Positions 17,376 through 26,085 of a stretch of 64,000 bases of DNA are shown here, piece by piece (position 1 is the first letter of the stretch; every line of letters starts with the position of its first letter). Where the stretch lies: contig CAJTZH010000001.1 of the NCBI GenBank assembly GCA_910584325.1, positions 73,545-137,544 on the forward strand. The letters run 5' to 3'. The notes beneath the pieces were generated by a model. The model had not been told where the DNA came from. It did not search any database and saw only the letters and a program-made list of their open reading frames with translations. The DNA is from an uncultured Lachnospiraceae bacterium. Its GTDB lineage: Bacteria; Bacillota; Clostridia; Lachnospirales; Lachnospiraceae. A program made the translations under genes and the position numbers.

Positions 17376-18559
17376 CTCAACTCGTTTCTCCCATCAATCA
17401 AACTGCAAACCTGCGTTAAAATCGTCTGCCAGCTATAGTATTCGTCAACATATCGCTTTCCGTTTTTTCCCATATCGCGTCGATACGCGTCATCCCTCAT
17501 CAGCGCGTCCAGTTTTTGAACAAATTCGTCACATGTTTGATATGTGCATCCCGCGCCGCTTTTCTCGCAATGTGCCGTAAGCACTGCGCTTTTTCCATTG
17601 ACAAGAACGGGAATCCCCAGCGCCATCGCTTCTAAAACGGATATTGACAAGCTCTCATGCTCGGACGGCAAAATCAATGCAGAAGCCCCCGCAATTGCAT
17701 TATACTTGTCCTCTTCACTGACAAATCCTGTTGTAATTATATCATCATCAACGGGATTTTTCATTGTAATCTTTCCCATCAGCACTAATTTCAGTGAATT
17801 TTTATTTTTTCGGACGTATTCCTTATAATACTCCAGAAGCTGTCCGCATCCTTTTCCTTCCTCAATTCTTCCCACATAAATAATATAATCGCCTTCTATT
17901 TGATATTGTTGCCGAAATTTTTGAGGTTTTACAATTTGTGGTACATCTATTCCCATCCCGGCAACAATATTTCTGACGGACGTATTCTTAAATGTCTGTT
18001 CGACAAATTCTTTTTCTTCTTCCGTCAGATAGATAATTCCGTCTGCTTCTTGAAACATATCCCAATATATATTCATATAAATATACTCTTCGTCATGCGC
18101 CGTAGGAATCAGAATTTTCCTGCCCTGTGCCGCTTTCATTCCATGTACGGTCAGATAATACAGATAGGTGACAAATATAAAACAGTCATATTTCTCCGAA
18201 TTATCCCTGATATAGTCGATACAATCCGGAGAATACGGTCCCTGAGCGGCAACCCACTGTTTTTCCGTCAGTCTGCCTGCCGGCGGGATATAATGCCGCA
18301 TACGGTTGAGCCATAAAAACCCCATCTGCTTCCGGGTCTTTTGCACCGGAAATCTGCGTACTTTGATTCCCTCAACCATACATTCGCCGGGCTCATAATA
18401 ATTTTCCCATGTCTCATAATCTTTCGCGCATGTTGTAATAACTTCAATATTATAAAACGGCGCCAGATGTTCTGCCAGCATCCGCGTATAATACTCCGAA
18501 CCGCCGTTTACTTCTGTTCCGTAACGCTGATTGACAAGCGCAAGCCTCTTCTTTTCCAT
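17372..18559 (-). CDS. Family 4 glycosyltransferase
   Basis: A 395-residue GT-B enzyme, a more distant relative of the two GT4a proteins. It opens KRLALVNQRYGTEVNGGSE, with GGSE in place of GGAE. It then has ILIPTAHDEEY, IIYVGRIEEGKGCGQLL and SEHESLSISVLEAM, the EX7E motif. It lies immediately upstream of the permease. It probably adds an early sugar of the repeat or adaptor. Donor and acceptor are not predictable. Confidence 0.87.
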   Translation of the reverse strand: MEKKRLALVNQRYGTEVNGGSEYYTRMLAEHLAPFYNIEVITTCAKDYETWENYYEPGECMVEGIKVRRFPVQKTRKQMGFLWLNRMRHYIPPAGRLTEKQWVAAQGPYSPDCIDYIRDNSEKYDCFIFVTYLYYLTVHGMKAAQGRKILIPTAHDEEYIYMNIYWDMFQEADGIIYLTEEEKEFVEQTFKNTSVRNIVAGMGIDVPQIVKPQKFRQQYQIEGDYIIYVGRIEEGKGCGQLLEYYKEYVRKNKNSLKLVLMGKITMKNPVDDDIITTGFVSEEDKYNAIAGASALILPSEHESLSISVLEAMALGIPVLVNGKSAVLTAHCEKSGAGCTYQTCDEFVQKLDALMRDDAYRRDMGKNGKRYVDEYYSWQTILTQVCSLIDGRNELR

Positions 18560-18578
18560 GTCCTATTCCTTTATAGAA

Positions 18579-19844
18579 TTATCTGCCTTCATATATCCGC
18601 GCAACTCTGTCCGCCACAATATTCTTTGCCTTGTCCATACTGAGAACTGTTTTGATATGCGCCTTTGCCTTTCCCGCCAGTTCGCTTCTGAACACGGGAT
18701 TCTCATAATATTCCCTCATATATCCGGCAGCCTGCGAAATATCCGGGTCCGCCCAGCGGTTCCCTGCCTTATACGGTCCGATATCTTTTTCTATTTCAAT
18801 CAGTTTGTAATCCACCATACACGCCGCATCGCGGTTCATAAACTCCGTATTCGCAGACCAGTTAGTAGCGATTACAGGCGTTCCTACATGCATCGCCTCC
18901 GCCATCACCAGCCCGAATCCTTCCGCCCGGTGAAGCGATACATATACATCCACACATTGAATCAGACTGTTGACCTGAACTTTCGAAAGCGTCTCCGTCA
19001 AAATATACACATTGTTATATCCATCCAGTTCTCTGTGGATGTATGCAATATCATCCTCTTTGTATTCATTAATTTTAACTACAATTCCTACGTCATCCTT
19101 TTCCTTTGGAAACGCTTTTTTATAAGCCTTTAAAACAGACTTCGGATTCTTTCTCTCGCTGATGCTTTCACTGTCAAACATCATCAAAAATAAAAACTTA
19201 TCCGCCGGAAGCTGAAAATACTCTCTGTCATACTGCTCGTCCACCGGCGCCGTCACACAATACGGCACTGTGATTACCGGTTTATCAGTATATTTTCGGA
19301 TGCATGTGCTGATAAATTCGGCGGGTGTCCATATTTCGTCAAACAAGTCGATACATCCGCGCCATTCTGCCGGAAATTCTTCCAGCTCCCAGAGCCAGAA
19401 CGCAATGTTATACTTTCCGTCAAAAACCTGACGCCCCATATCCATAAACGCGGTCGTACATTCATGTGCGTTTATATGAAAAATATTGATGTTATACGGG
19501 GTATCATTACCGATATATTTATCATATTCTGTACAATTCATGCTATAACGGGAAGACGTATAGTAATTCTTAACCGTCATAGGAATCCCCGATGCCAGAA
19601 TGATATCCGCTACAAGGCGGCAGCTTTGTCCGAGTCCCGAATCGCCCCGGATATTTCCAATGAGATTGATACCGTCAGGATATCGTTTTCTGTCCATCGG
19701 TTCTATATTTAAGTCCCTGAACTTGTCCGTATTTTTCTTTAGAAGCCGCGCCTTATGCCGCTGCAGCGCTTCTAACGGAATAATCTTCACCAAAAGCGGT
19801 TTCAGTCTGGATGCCGTTTTCAAAATAACATTCGATAAATTCAT
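18579..19844 (-). CDS. Family 4-type glycosyltransferase
   Basis: A 421-residue protein. About 55 residues precede the GT domain, which starts GINLIGNIRGDSGLGQSCR, a form seen in group 1 transferases that act on polysaccharide repeats. The donor domain contains VYVSLHRAEGFGLVMAEAM (EX7E) and VGTPVIATNWSANTEF. Two bases separate it from the upstream small membrane protein. Probably cytoplasmic, building the lipid-linked glycan. Confidence 0.83.
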   Translation of the reverse strand: MNLSNVILKTASRLKPLLVKIIPLEALQRHKARLLKKNTDKFRDLNIEPMDRKRYPDGINLIGNIRGDSGLGQSCRLVADIILASGIPMTVKNYYTSSRYSMNCTEYDKYIGNDTPYNINIFHINAHECTTAFMDMGRQVFDGKYNIAFWLWELEEFPAEWRGCIDLFDEIWTPAEFISTCIRKYTDKPVITVPYCVTAPVDEQYDREYFQLPADKFLFLMMFDSESISERKNPKSVLKAYKKAFPKEKDDVGIVVKINEYKEDDIAYIHRELDGYNNVYILTETLSKVQVNSLIQCVDVYVSLHRAEGFGLVMAEAMHVGTPVIATNWSANTEFMNRDAACMVDYKLIEIEKDIGPYKAGNRWADPDISQAAGYMREYYENPVFRSELAGKAKAHIKTVLSMDKAKNIVADRVARIYEGR

Positions 19845-19845
19845 G

Positions 19846-20295
19846 CTATTCTACCTTTACCTTAACCCTGATGCTCGTGTCCTCGTGTTGGGCAAACCAT
19901 GTCACAAACTCCTGAATGACATCTATCTCGACGATATACTCGCCCGGTTCCAGGTTCATGCGCAGTTCCACATTCGCTTTATCATGCGATAAAAGCTGAT
20001 GCAAAAAAGAAGAACGCATTCCGTCATAATTTAACAGATTCCCCTGCGCGTCATAAAGATGGTATGCCAGATATATCTTATATTCATCGGAAGAGCTGAG
20101 CACACGGTTCGCTTTATTATCCACCGTTACCGGAATAACATATTCTTTTTGCTCATTTGCCGTAAAAACATACGATTCCGAATCCGTACTAAGCTTTACA
20201 AGATAATCGGACTGCACCGAACTGATATAGATAAGTAATGCTGTATATACGATAAAACCTGCGACAGCTAAAATAATTTTCCAATTTTTCTTCAT
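19846..20295 (-). CDS. Small membrane-anchored protein with a beta-sandwich-like exterior
   Basis: About 149 residues. An N-terminal basic patch and one membrane helix (IILAVAGFIVYTALLIYI) are followed by 120 residues of alternating beta strands, including YVIPVTVDNKANRVL, KIYLAYHLYD and EPGEYIVEIDVI. The strand pattern resembles the Ig-like domain at the end of Wzt proteins. The topology would put this domain outside the membrane, where it could bind the exported glycan. I do not recognise a family. I start at the second ATG (20295), which has the better GGAG spacing. It is co-transcribed between two GT4 genes. Confidence 0.6.
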   Translation of the reverse strand: MKKNWKIILAVAGFIVYTALLIYISSVQSDYLVKLSTDSESYVFTANEQKEYVIPVTVDNKANRVLSSSDEYKIYLAYHLYDAQGNLLNYDGMRSSFLHQLLSHDKANVELRMNLEPGEYIVEIDVIQEFVTWFAQHEDTSIRVKVKVE

Positions 20296-20335
20296 CGGCA
20301 TTCTCCACTTCCATTATTCTACTCGTTTCATTCTA

Positions 20336-21451
20336 TCACACATTCTCCAAAACATCTACAATTTCCTTACCGAGACGTCCCGGTAAATATCGTTCCATAA
20401 CCTCATCATACGCCTTTTTATCAATGTCTATACAAAAATCAGACATCCTCTGGCTCAAGTCGTCAACCTGCGCCCCCCGGTTTCCCTCCAAAGAAAAATA
20501 TTGCGCGCAGTTTGCGGCTATTTCTTTAAAAATACTTAAATCACTGGTTATCACCGGTTTATAATAGTTCATCGCCTCGAGTACACAAATTCCAAACCCT
20601 TCGGCTCTGGACGGAAATATGAAACATGTGCATTTTTGATATAACGTCTGCTTGTCCGCGTCACTCACATAACCGTAATACGTCACATCGTCATATACTT
20701 TTGTTATCTGCGCAATTCTATTGTCTATATCCGTCTCCCGGCGCTTTCCTGCAAGTATTAACGCTTTTTGTCCGCCGTTTTTACGATATTGTTCAAAAGC
20801 GTCCAGAAGAAGGTCCACGCCTTTTCGTTTCTCCATATTGCCTACATACAAAAAATATTCTTTATCCAAAATATTTTTTTCAATAACGCTTTCCCCTGCC
20901 TGTACCGGTTCTGCCGCCGTTCTTGGAACTATCACATATTGTATGCAGTTCCTTTTTTTCGCGGCTGACGGATAAAATCGTTCCGTCTCCCTTTTGGTCT
21001 CCTGGGAATCATACAATATCATATCTGTATTTTTTAAAGTCTTTGCCAGCATAAACCGAAAATACAATCCGTACTTCCATCCAAAATACTGTACATGTGT
21101 AACCGGAAACATATCGTGAATCGTAATCATTATTTTCCCCTGATAACCGGACAGTTTATGCGGAATCAGTACATTCGGCTCCCAGAAAAGGTCCGGCTTT
21201 ACTTTCACAAGCTGCTCTTTCACAAACTCAAAATACTTTAATACCTGAGCACTGCGGTATGTGCTCACGCCATATTGTATGATTTCTACGCCCTCTTCTT
21301 TGAGAAATGACATTTCCTCACTCTTTGCAACATCCGTCAGCAATATAATCTGATGCCTGGATTTTATCAATTCTTTAATATAATTAAATGCATATATGCC
21401 GATTCCGCTTGGTTTGCTCCCTAACGTCCTGGCATCTATCACAATCCTCAT
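20336..21451 (-). CDS. Family 4 glycosyltransferase, mannosyltransferase-like
   Basis: A 371-residue GT-B enzyme opening RIVIDARTLGSKPSGIG, the start seen in WbaZ/MtfB-like mannosyltransferases. The donor domain has FLYVGNMEKRKGVDLL and FPSRAEGFGICVLEAM (EX7E). It also has the typical ITIHDMFPVTH in the acceptor domain. It overlaps the upstream GT2 gene by four bases. A mannose or rhamnose donor is common for this subgroup, but that is family knowledge rather than something seen here. Confidence 0.87.
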   Translation of the reverse strand: MRIVIDARTLGSKPSGIGIYAFNYIKELIKSRHQIILLTDVAKSEEMSFLKEEGVEIIQYGVSTYRSAQVLKYFEFVKEQLVKVKPDLFWEPNVLIPHKLSGYQGKIMITIHDMFPVTHVQYFGWKYGLYFRFMLAKTLKNTDMILYDSQETKRETERFYPSAAKKRNCIQYVIVPRTAAEPVQAGESVIEKNILDKEYFLYVGNMEKRKGVDLLLDAFEQYRKNGGQKALILAGKRRETDIDNRIAQITKVYDDVTYYGYVSDADKQTLYQKCTCFIFPSRAEGFGICVLEAMNYYKPVITSDLSIFKEIAANCAQYFSLEGNRGAQVDDLSQRMSDFCIDIDKKAYDEVMERYLPGRLGKEIVDVLENV

Positions 21452-22263
21452 TTCCTCAAAACCCTTTCGTAGAATTTTTTCCGCAACCGGTTTGGTATCA
21501 GCGCAATCAAGGTATGTCCGCCTGCTGTTATTACAAAATCAACCAGTCCGGCATATCCATGCCGGAACATATACCAGCGGAATTTGATAATCTGTTTTGC
21601 GTATCTGATTCCGCCGCGTCTTTCATACATTGCTTCTCCCGAACGCATATATACAACAGGTTCCTGAATATTATACCCCACGCACCCCAGCGACAGCATC
21701 CTAAGCCACAAAAAATAATCTTCAAACAGCCAAAAATCCTCGTAACCGCCTGCCGCCATGACGCTCTCTTTCTTATACATCACCGCCGGATGATTAAAAG
21801 GATTTCTCCGTCTGGCAAATCTGCGGATTGTCTCCTGCTGCTGCGGGAGCGTTCTCCTTGCCAGTTCCTGATTGATATTTTCAGTAAATTCAACGACTGT
21901 TCCGCTTATAATATCCACGTTTTCCCGTTCCATTACCGAAAGCTGTTTCTCCATTCTGTCCGAAAAAGCAATATCGTCGCTGTCCATTCTGGCAACAATC
22001 TCATTAGAACAATGACGCAGTCCTTCATTCAATGCCATTCCCAGTCCCCTGTTTGTTTCTAAGCGTACTATCTTAAACAGTTCCGGGAGTTTCGTGGCAT
22101 ACTCCTCAAGAACCTTCTCTAGTTGTTGTGTCAACGGTCCGTCACAGACAATAACAAACTCGTCTGTTTTTACCGTCTGCGCGAGAATACTTTTGATGCT
22201 CTGCCTGAGATATTCCGGTTTTTCTTTCTCATATACCGACATTAACACGGAGTACTTATTCAT
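21448..22263 (-). CDS. Family 2 glycosyltransferase
   Basis: A GT-A enzyme of about 271 residues. It begins YSVLMSVYEKEKPEYL and has the nucleotide-binding VCDGPLTQ and metal-binding ARMDSDDIA motifs, followed by FNHPAVMYKK and EDYFLWLRM near the acceptor site. This is the usual layout of small WcaA/EpsE-like enzymes. I start at ATG 22263, which overlaps the stop of the initiating transferase gene (TAATG), rather than at a GTG two codons upstream. It probably adds the second sugar. Confidence 0.87.
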   Translation of the reverse strand: MNKYSVLMSVYEKEKPEYLRQSIKSILAQTVKTDEFVIVCDGPLTQQLEKVLEEYATKLPELFKIVRLETNRGLGMALNEGLRHCSNEIVARMDSDDIAFSDRMEKQLSVMERENVDIISGTVVEFTENINQELARRTLPQQQETIRRFARRRNPFNHPAVMYKKESVMAAGGYEDFWLFEDYFLWLRMLSLGCVGYNIQEPVVYMRSGEAMYERRGGIRYAKQIIKFRWYMFRHGYAGLVDFVITAGGHTLIALIPNRLRKKFYERVLRK

Positions 22264-23651
22264 TACCACTCTACCTTCTTCACTTCGTCTACACGGCTGT
22301 CGGGAATAATTTTATTTTCATCGAACCCTTCCGTATTTTCTTTCTGAAATAATACTTTAAATGTCCCAAGAATAATTTTGATATCCAGAAAAACGGAGTA
22401 ATTCTCAATATAGGTCAAATCAAGCTTCAACTTGTCATACGGCGACGTATTATACTTTCCGTAAACCTGCGCGTATCCGGTAAGCCCCGCTTTCACCTTC
22501 AGACGGAAATTAAATTCCGGAATTTTCTCCGAATACAGCTCCGCAATTTCCGGACGCTCCGGCCGTGGTCCCACAAAAGACATATCGCCTTTAAATACAT
22601 TGATTATCTGCGGAAGCTCGTCAAAGTGAATTCTTCGAAGAAATTTTCCTACCGGTGTAATCCTGTCGTCATTTTTTGCCGCCAGCTTTACCCCGTCCGT
22701 CTCCGAATCTATTCTCATACTGCGAAACTTAATCATCCGAAATTGTTTACCGTCTCTTGTTAACCGGTTCTGGTAATAGAATACCGGACCGCCGTCATAT
22801 AATTTAATGGCAGCAGCGACCACCAGCATGAACGGCAGCAGCACCACCAGCATTATCAGAGATATCACAACGTCCATACCCCTTTTTATAAAGAGCTGGT
22901 CTGCCGACAACCCTTGATTTCTTGACACAAGAAGCGGAGAATCAAATAAATAAATTCCTTCCGCGCCTGTGATAATAATGTCTGACAGTTTTGGCGTCAC
23001 ATAGGTTCGTATCGAATAATAAAAACAATGCTTTAAAATATCGTTTCTGATACTCGAACGAATATCACACAACACGACCGCGTCATATTCATGGATTCTG
23101 TTAAATACTGCCCTGCTTCCCTTTGAAACATTAATTGCTTCACAAACGTGGTATTTATCAGGACGCTCATTTATCTTATCAATAATCTCCTTAGGAGAAC
23201 GCTCGTCAAACACCACCAGAAGCCGCCTTGGCGGAAACAGCCTCGCAAACAGGAATCTGCTGATAAATACCCACGGAAAAACTATCATTAATTCAACAAA
23301 CGTCAGCGCAAAAACCGGCAGCGGGCTCACATAGTCTCTGTGAATCGCGCATATTTCAATATACACAACCACATTCGCGCATAAAATAGACAAAACCTGC
23401 GATAAATAGACCTCCGAGATTCTCAGATAACCTACCTTGTATCCTCCGAACGCTCTTGTAAAGAAAAATAGAATTAATATATAGATACCAATAACTGCCC
23501 AGTGCCCTCTTCGATAAAAAAGGTCTTCCCCAAACGCACTCTTACTATAGTACTGATACCAGATAAAGGCAAACGCCAGTGTTTCAAAGCCAATCAGGAT
23601 GATTCTGGCGGCAAAATTTATCAGTCTCTTATATCTATCTCTTGAATTCAT
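22263..23651 (-). CDS. Polyprenyl glycosylphosphotransferase (initiating sugar transferase)
   Basis: A 462-residue WbaP/CpsE-type protein. It has about four or five N-terminal membrane helices, a central soluble domain (residues about 130-250), another helix (VVISLIMLVVLLPFML), and a catalytic bacterial sugar transferase domain. That domain has FRMIKFRSMR, DELPQIINVFKGDMS and FVGPRPERPE. It moves a sugar-1-phosphate from a UDP-sugar to undecaprenyl phosphate and so starts glycan assembly. It is the first gene of its operon, directly after a strong promoter, which fits the role. Confidence 0.93.
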   Translation of the reverse strand: MNSRDRYKRLINFAARIILIGFETLAFAFIWYQYYSKSAFGEDLFYRRGHWAVIGIYILILFFFTRAFGGYKVGYLRISEVYLSQVLSILCANVVVYIEICAIHRDYVSPLPVFALTFVELMIVFPWVFISRFLFARLFPPRRLLVVFDERSPKEIIDKINERPDKYHVCEAINVSKGSRAVFNRIHEYDAVVLCDIRSSIRNDILKHCFYYSIRTYVTPKLSDIIITGAEGIYLFDSPLLVSRNQGLSADQLFIKRGMDVVISLIMLVVLLPFMLVVAAAIKLYDGGPVFYYQNRLTRDGKQFRMIKFRSMRIDSETDGVKLAAKNDDRITPVGKFLRRIHFDELPQIINVFKGDMSFVGPRPERPEIAELYSEKIPEFNFRLKVKAGLTGYAQVYGKYNTSPYDKLKLDLTYIENYSVFLDIKIILGTFKVLFQKENTEGFDENKIIPDSRVDEVKKVEW

Positions 23652-23695
23652 TTTTTCTCTCCGTTTACAATAAATGGATAAACTAAATCTATAAT

Positions 23696-23724
23696 ATTAT
23701 AGGGCAGGTATACCCGAACGTCAA
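23696..23724 (-). promoter_or_regulatory. Sigma-A promoter of operon 1
   Basis: On the minus strand there is TTGACG (23724-23719), a 17-base spacer, and TATAAT (23701-23696). Transcription should start near 23689, about 38 bases before the ATG of the initiating transferase. It is the only strong promoter I see for the whole 23-kb operon. Confidence 0.8.
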
Positions 23725-23813
23725 GTTATTATCCGTTTATTATTGCCAAAACATGCCATATCTATGTATATTTTCCAATCTAATATTACCCTCACGCCCA
23801 TAATGTTTTACAA

Positions 23814-23859
23814 GAACAATTTGTTCCATTTTGTGACAGAACATACTGTTCCATATTAA
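23814..23859 (+). promoter_or_regulatory. Two dyad operators overlapping the promoter of the first XRE gene
   Basis: Two 13-base dyads are 25 bases apart centre to centre: GAACAATTTGTTC at 23814-23826 and GAACATACTGTTC at 23839-23851. A possible promoter, TTGTGA (23831-23836), 17 bases, TATTAA (23854-23859), surrounds the second dyad, so binding there would block RNA polymerase. A matching arrangement precedes the other XRE gene at 40930. Autoregulation is inferred. Confidence 0.6.
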
Positions 23860-23878
23860 AATAAAGAGGGTGGTACAT

Positions 23879-24094
23879 ATGGCATTTAGAAGAATCCGGG
23901 ATTTAAGAGAAGACGCTGACCTTACCCAGACAGAATTAAGCAAGCATTTGAATCTAACCAAGCGCTCTTATTCTCATTATGAAAACGGGACAAGAAATAT
24001 TACACCAGACGTCATCATATCCATAGCAGATTTTTATGATGTAAGTATTGATTATCTTTTCGAACGAACAGATAACAAAAAAGTGAACCGGTAA
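23879..24094 (+). CDS. Small XRE-family transcriptional regulator (copy 1)
   Basis: A 71-residue protein made of one helix-turn-helix domain and a short tail. The HTH reads LREDADLTQTEL, then SYSHYENGTRNI, a typical Xre/Cro pattern, and it ends VNR. I choose ATG 23879, with GAGGGTGG upstream, over a GTG at 23870. About 50 of 71 residues are identical to the protein at 40930-41145. It is divergent from operon 1, and its operators lie about 95 bases from the operon promoter. It may therefore control the operon as well as itself, though this is not shown by the sequence. Confidence 0.88.
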   Translation: MAFRRIRDLREDADLTQTELSKHLNLTKRSYSHYENGTRNITPDVIISIADFYDVSIDYLFERTDNKKVNR

Positions 24095-24103
24095 GACAAA
24101 AGA

Positions 24104-24147
24104 GGACATTCCCGCACAGTAAAATGTGTGGGGAATGCCCTTTTTTG
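24104..24147 (+). terminator. Rho-independent terminator, probably bidirectional
   Basis: The hairpin pairs GG.CATTCCC.GCACA with TGTGTGGGGAATGCCC around a short A-rich loop and runs into TTTTTT at 24141-24146. It ends transcription of the XRE gene. Read the other way it also follows the convergent minus-strand gene ending at 24149. Confidence 0.85.
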
Positions 24148-24148
24148 C

Positions 24149-24520
24149 TTAATGAAATGCCAATACGTTTACAGCCTGTTCATCAATAAAAGCCATCAAA
24201 ACATCCAATGCCAAATAACCTCTGAACCGGTATATCAAATCCCTATAGTCTTTTCCGGCAATCAATTTGATACCTTGGCAGTCTCCTGCCTTGTCGGAAA
24301 AAGGTTCAAAAAAATCCGAATAATCTCGGAACAAAGCACTCGTTTCATCTCTCAACATCACCAAAACCGCGCCTTCATTATTTTTATTCAAAATCTTTAC
24401 TACTTCCATTCCGTATTTATCTAATTCTTCAAAAGTCACATAACGTCTGCATTCATTTTTCTTTAAAATCTCAATCATCGCATTTGCCGCCATGTCTCTC
24501 ATTTTAATACAAAATTTCAT
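24149..24520 (-). CDS. Unrecognised small protein
   Basis: About 123 residues with no signal peptide or membrane segment. Two sequence features stand out: an N-terminal helix (AANAMIEILKKNEC) and a central KILNKNNEGAVLVMLRDE. I see no catalytic motif and cannot name a family. I start at ATG 24520, where GGAG lies eight bases upstream, rather than at the ATG at 24541. It follows the HD-domain gene by about 30 bases in an AT-rich pocket, so the two may have arrived and be transcribed together. Confidence 0.6.
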   Translation of the reverse strand: MKFCIKMRDMAANAMIEILKKNECRRYVTFEELDKYGMEVVKILNKNNEGAVLVMLRDETSALFRDYSDFFEPFSDKAGDCQGIKLIAGKDYRDLIYRFRGYLALDVLMAFIDEQAVNVLAFH

Positions 24521-24552
24521 CTCAATCACTCCATTATTCATTCTTAATAAGA

Positions 24553-26085
24553 TTATTCAGATACATTAAACATCATTTTATGAATTAGATTATATATTTT
24601 ACTTTGTAGCAATTTTCTGTTTTTACGTTTATAAAATAAATAGTAAAAATGCTTTGATGCATTATCGCTTGATTTCAATGTATTTGTTATTTTGCCAAAC
24701 TTCCTTGTTTCTATTCCGTCACCCGTATCAAACACAATATTGATATTGTCAAAATCCGGTTTTCCGAAACCACTCGTAAACTGGTTTTCCTGCAAAAGAA
24801 CAAAATCGCATTCTACATCATCTTTATTTTCTTCCGCAAAATTTTCCAAAGTCTTCATCACTCGTAGTATAATTTGTTTATCTTTTTCCTGTGTCTTTCT
24901 GTCATCCTCGCTTAAATTCTTGTCCTGCAAATTTCTTAGTTCCAGTTCAAGCCGGGCAATTACCTCCTTATTAATGGCTGACACACCGGAACAACCTTCC
25001 AGATAATTCGCCGTCAGTTCCATTGCATAATTGAACTTATTATTGAAAGTTCCCTGACTGGAAAGTCCCTCTACAAAAGCGCGATATTCCGCTTCGGACT
25101 TCCACAACAGATGCCGTCTTTGTCTTCTGTCAAAAAATTCAAAACTTAATCTGTCCGTGCAAATCTGCTTCATAATATAGATTATATCGTCATCACACAT
25201 CAACGATACTGATATACCGTTCTGAAATTGTATCCCTTCCTGTGTTAATGATTGAAGTGAAAACAACTGTTTATTTTCCTCATGTAATTTTATATTCAAT
25301 TCCGAAATGATATGCCTGATAATATAACTTTCATACAAAACTATGGGATGTGTCTGAATCCATTTTCTCTCGGAATCATGCGAATATACCACATTCTCAA
25401 TGACACTTACCGCATTCTTCTTATATCCCAGCTCATAACACTTATTATCATTCTCAATAATCGTCAAATTGGAAAGTAATCTTTCATAATCAATATTTAC
25501 AGAATGAAAACCCGATACAAAAGCATCCCTGATAAGATAATCAAGCCTGTCCACATCAATCACTTTGGAATTCAGCATATTAATAAAACAATTTTTTACG
25601 CTGTTTTGTTTATTAATCACCTTATATTTATATCCAGTAATACATCTGGCAAAAAACTCTCTGTCCTTCTGTTCTCCGATATATGTACCATACAATTTTA
25701 TACCAAGAATCGCACTCATAATTTCATGCGGCGCTGCCGCATCTGTTGACGCCGGCAAATCTTTTTTCAGACTGCTCCCTCCGACTTCTGCCAGCAGCAA
25801 TTTATTAATTTCATCATATTTATTATCTTGCAAATAAAAATCTTCACCTGTATGTGAAAAAGGTGCATGCCCGACATCATGCAAAAGGCATGCCAAGATA
25901 AATGTACGGACAATATTTTCTAATGATTTTTCTTTGACTATATTGCTCTTTACTAATTCTTTTTTTAATGTCCTGGCTGCTTTCTGTCCCAGATAATATA
26001 CTCCCAGAGAATGTACGAATCGATTATGAACTACTGATGAATATAACGGAGTATAACTTGTTTGTATCACCCGTCTCCCAGTCAA
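24553..26085 (-). CDS. HD-domain phosphohydrolase, probably lacking its N-terminus
   Basis: A 510-residue protein of the dGTPase/YdhJ-like HD superfamily. It has H25 in FVHSLGVY, HD at residues 69-70 in LLHDVGHAPFSHTGED, and a later D in VDRLDYLIRDA, the metal-binding set. Relatives normally have 35-45 residues before this point (a DPVHG... segment and a QRLRRI block). Here the protein begins at MTGRRVIQTS with a TTG codon, and an in-frame stop immediately precedes it. It overlaps the upstream GT2 gene by four bases. The gene is richer in AT than its neighbours. It may be an insertion truncated at its 5' end or a divergent short form. Confidence 0.7.
   Translation of the reverse strand: MTGRRVIQTSYTPLYSSVVHNRFVHSLGVYYLGQKAARTLKKELVKSNIVKEKSLENIVRTFILACLLHDVGHAPFSHTGEDFYLQDNKYDEINKLLLAEVGGSSLKKDLPASTDAAAPHEIMSAILGIKLYGTYIGEQKDREFFARCITGYKYKVINKQNSVKNCFINMLNSKVIDVDRLDYLIRDAFVSGFHSVNIDYERLLSNLTIIENDNKCYELGYKKNAVSVIENVVYSHDSERKWIQTHPIVLYESYIIRHIISELNIKLHEENKQLFSLQSLTQEGIQFQNGISVSLMCDDDIIYIMKQICTDRLSFEFFDRRQRRHLLWKSEAEYRAFVEGLSSQGTFNNKFNYAMELTANYLEGCSGVSAINKEVIARLELELRNLQDKNLSEDDRKTQEKDKQIILRVMKTLENFAEENKDDVECDFVLLQENQFTSGFGKPDFDNINIVFDTGDGIETRKFGKITNTLKSSDNASKHFYYLFYKRKNRKLLQSKIYNLIHKMMFNVSE

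Noticed and set aside
18531..19133. Plus-strand open frame of 200 codons opposite a GT4 gene
   Set aside because: No motif and no ribosome site; the opposite strand encodes a full glycosyltransferase.
21388..22062. Plus-strand open frame of 224 codons opposite a GT2 gene
   Set aside because: Shadow of the GT2 and GT4 genes; no start signal or domain.
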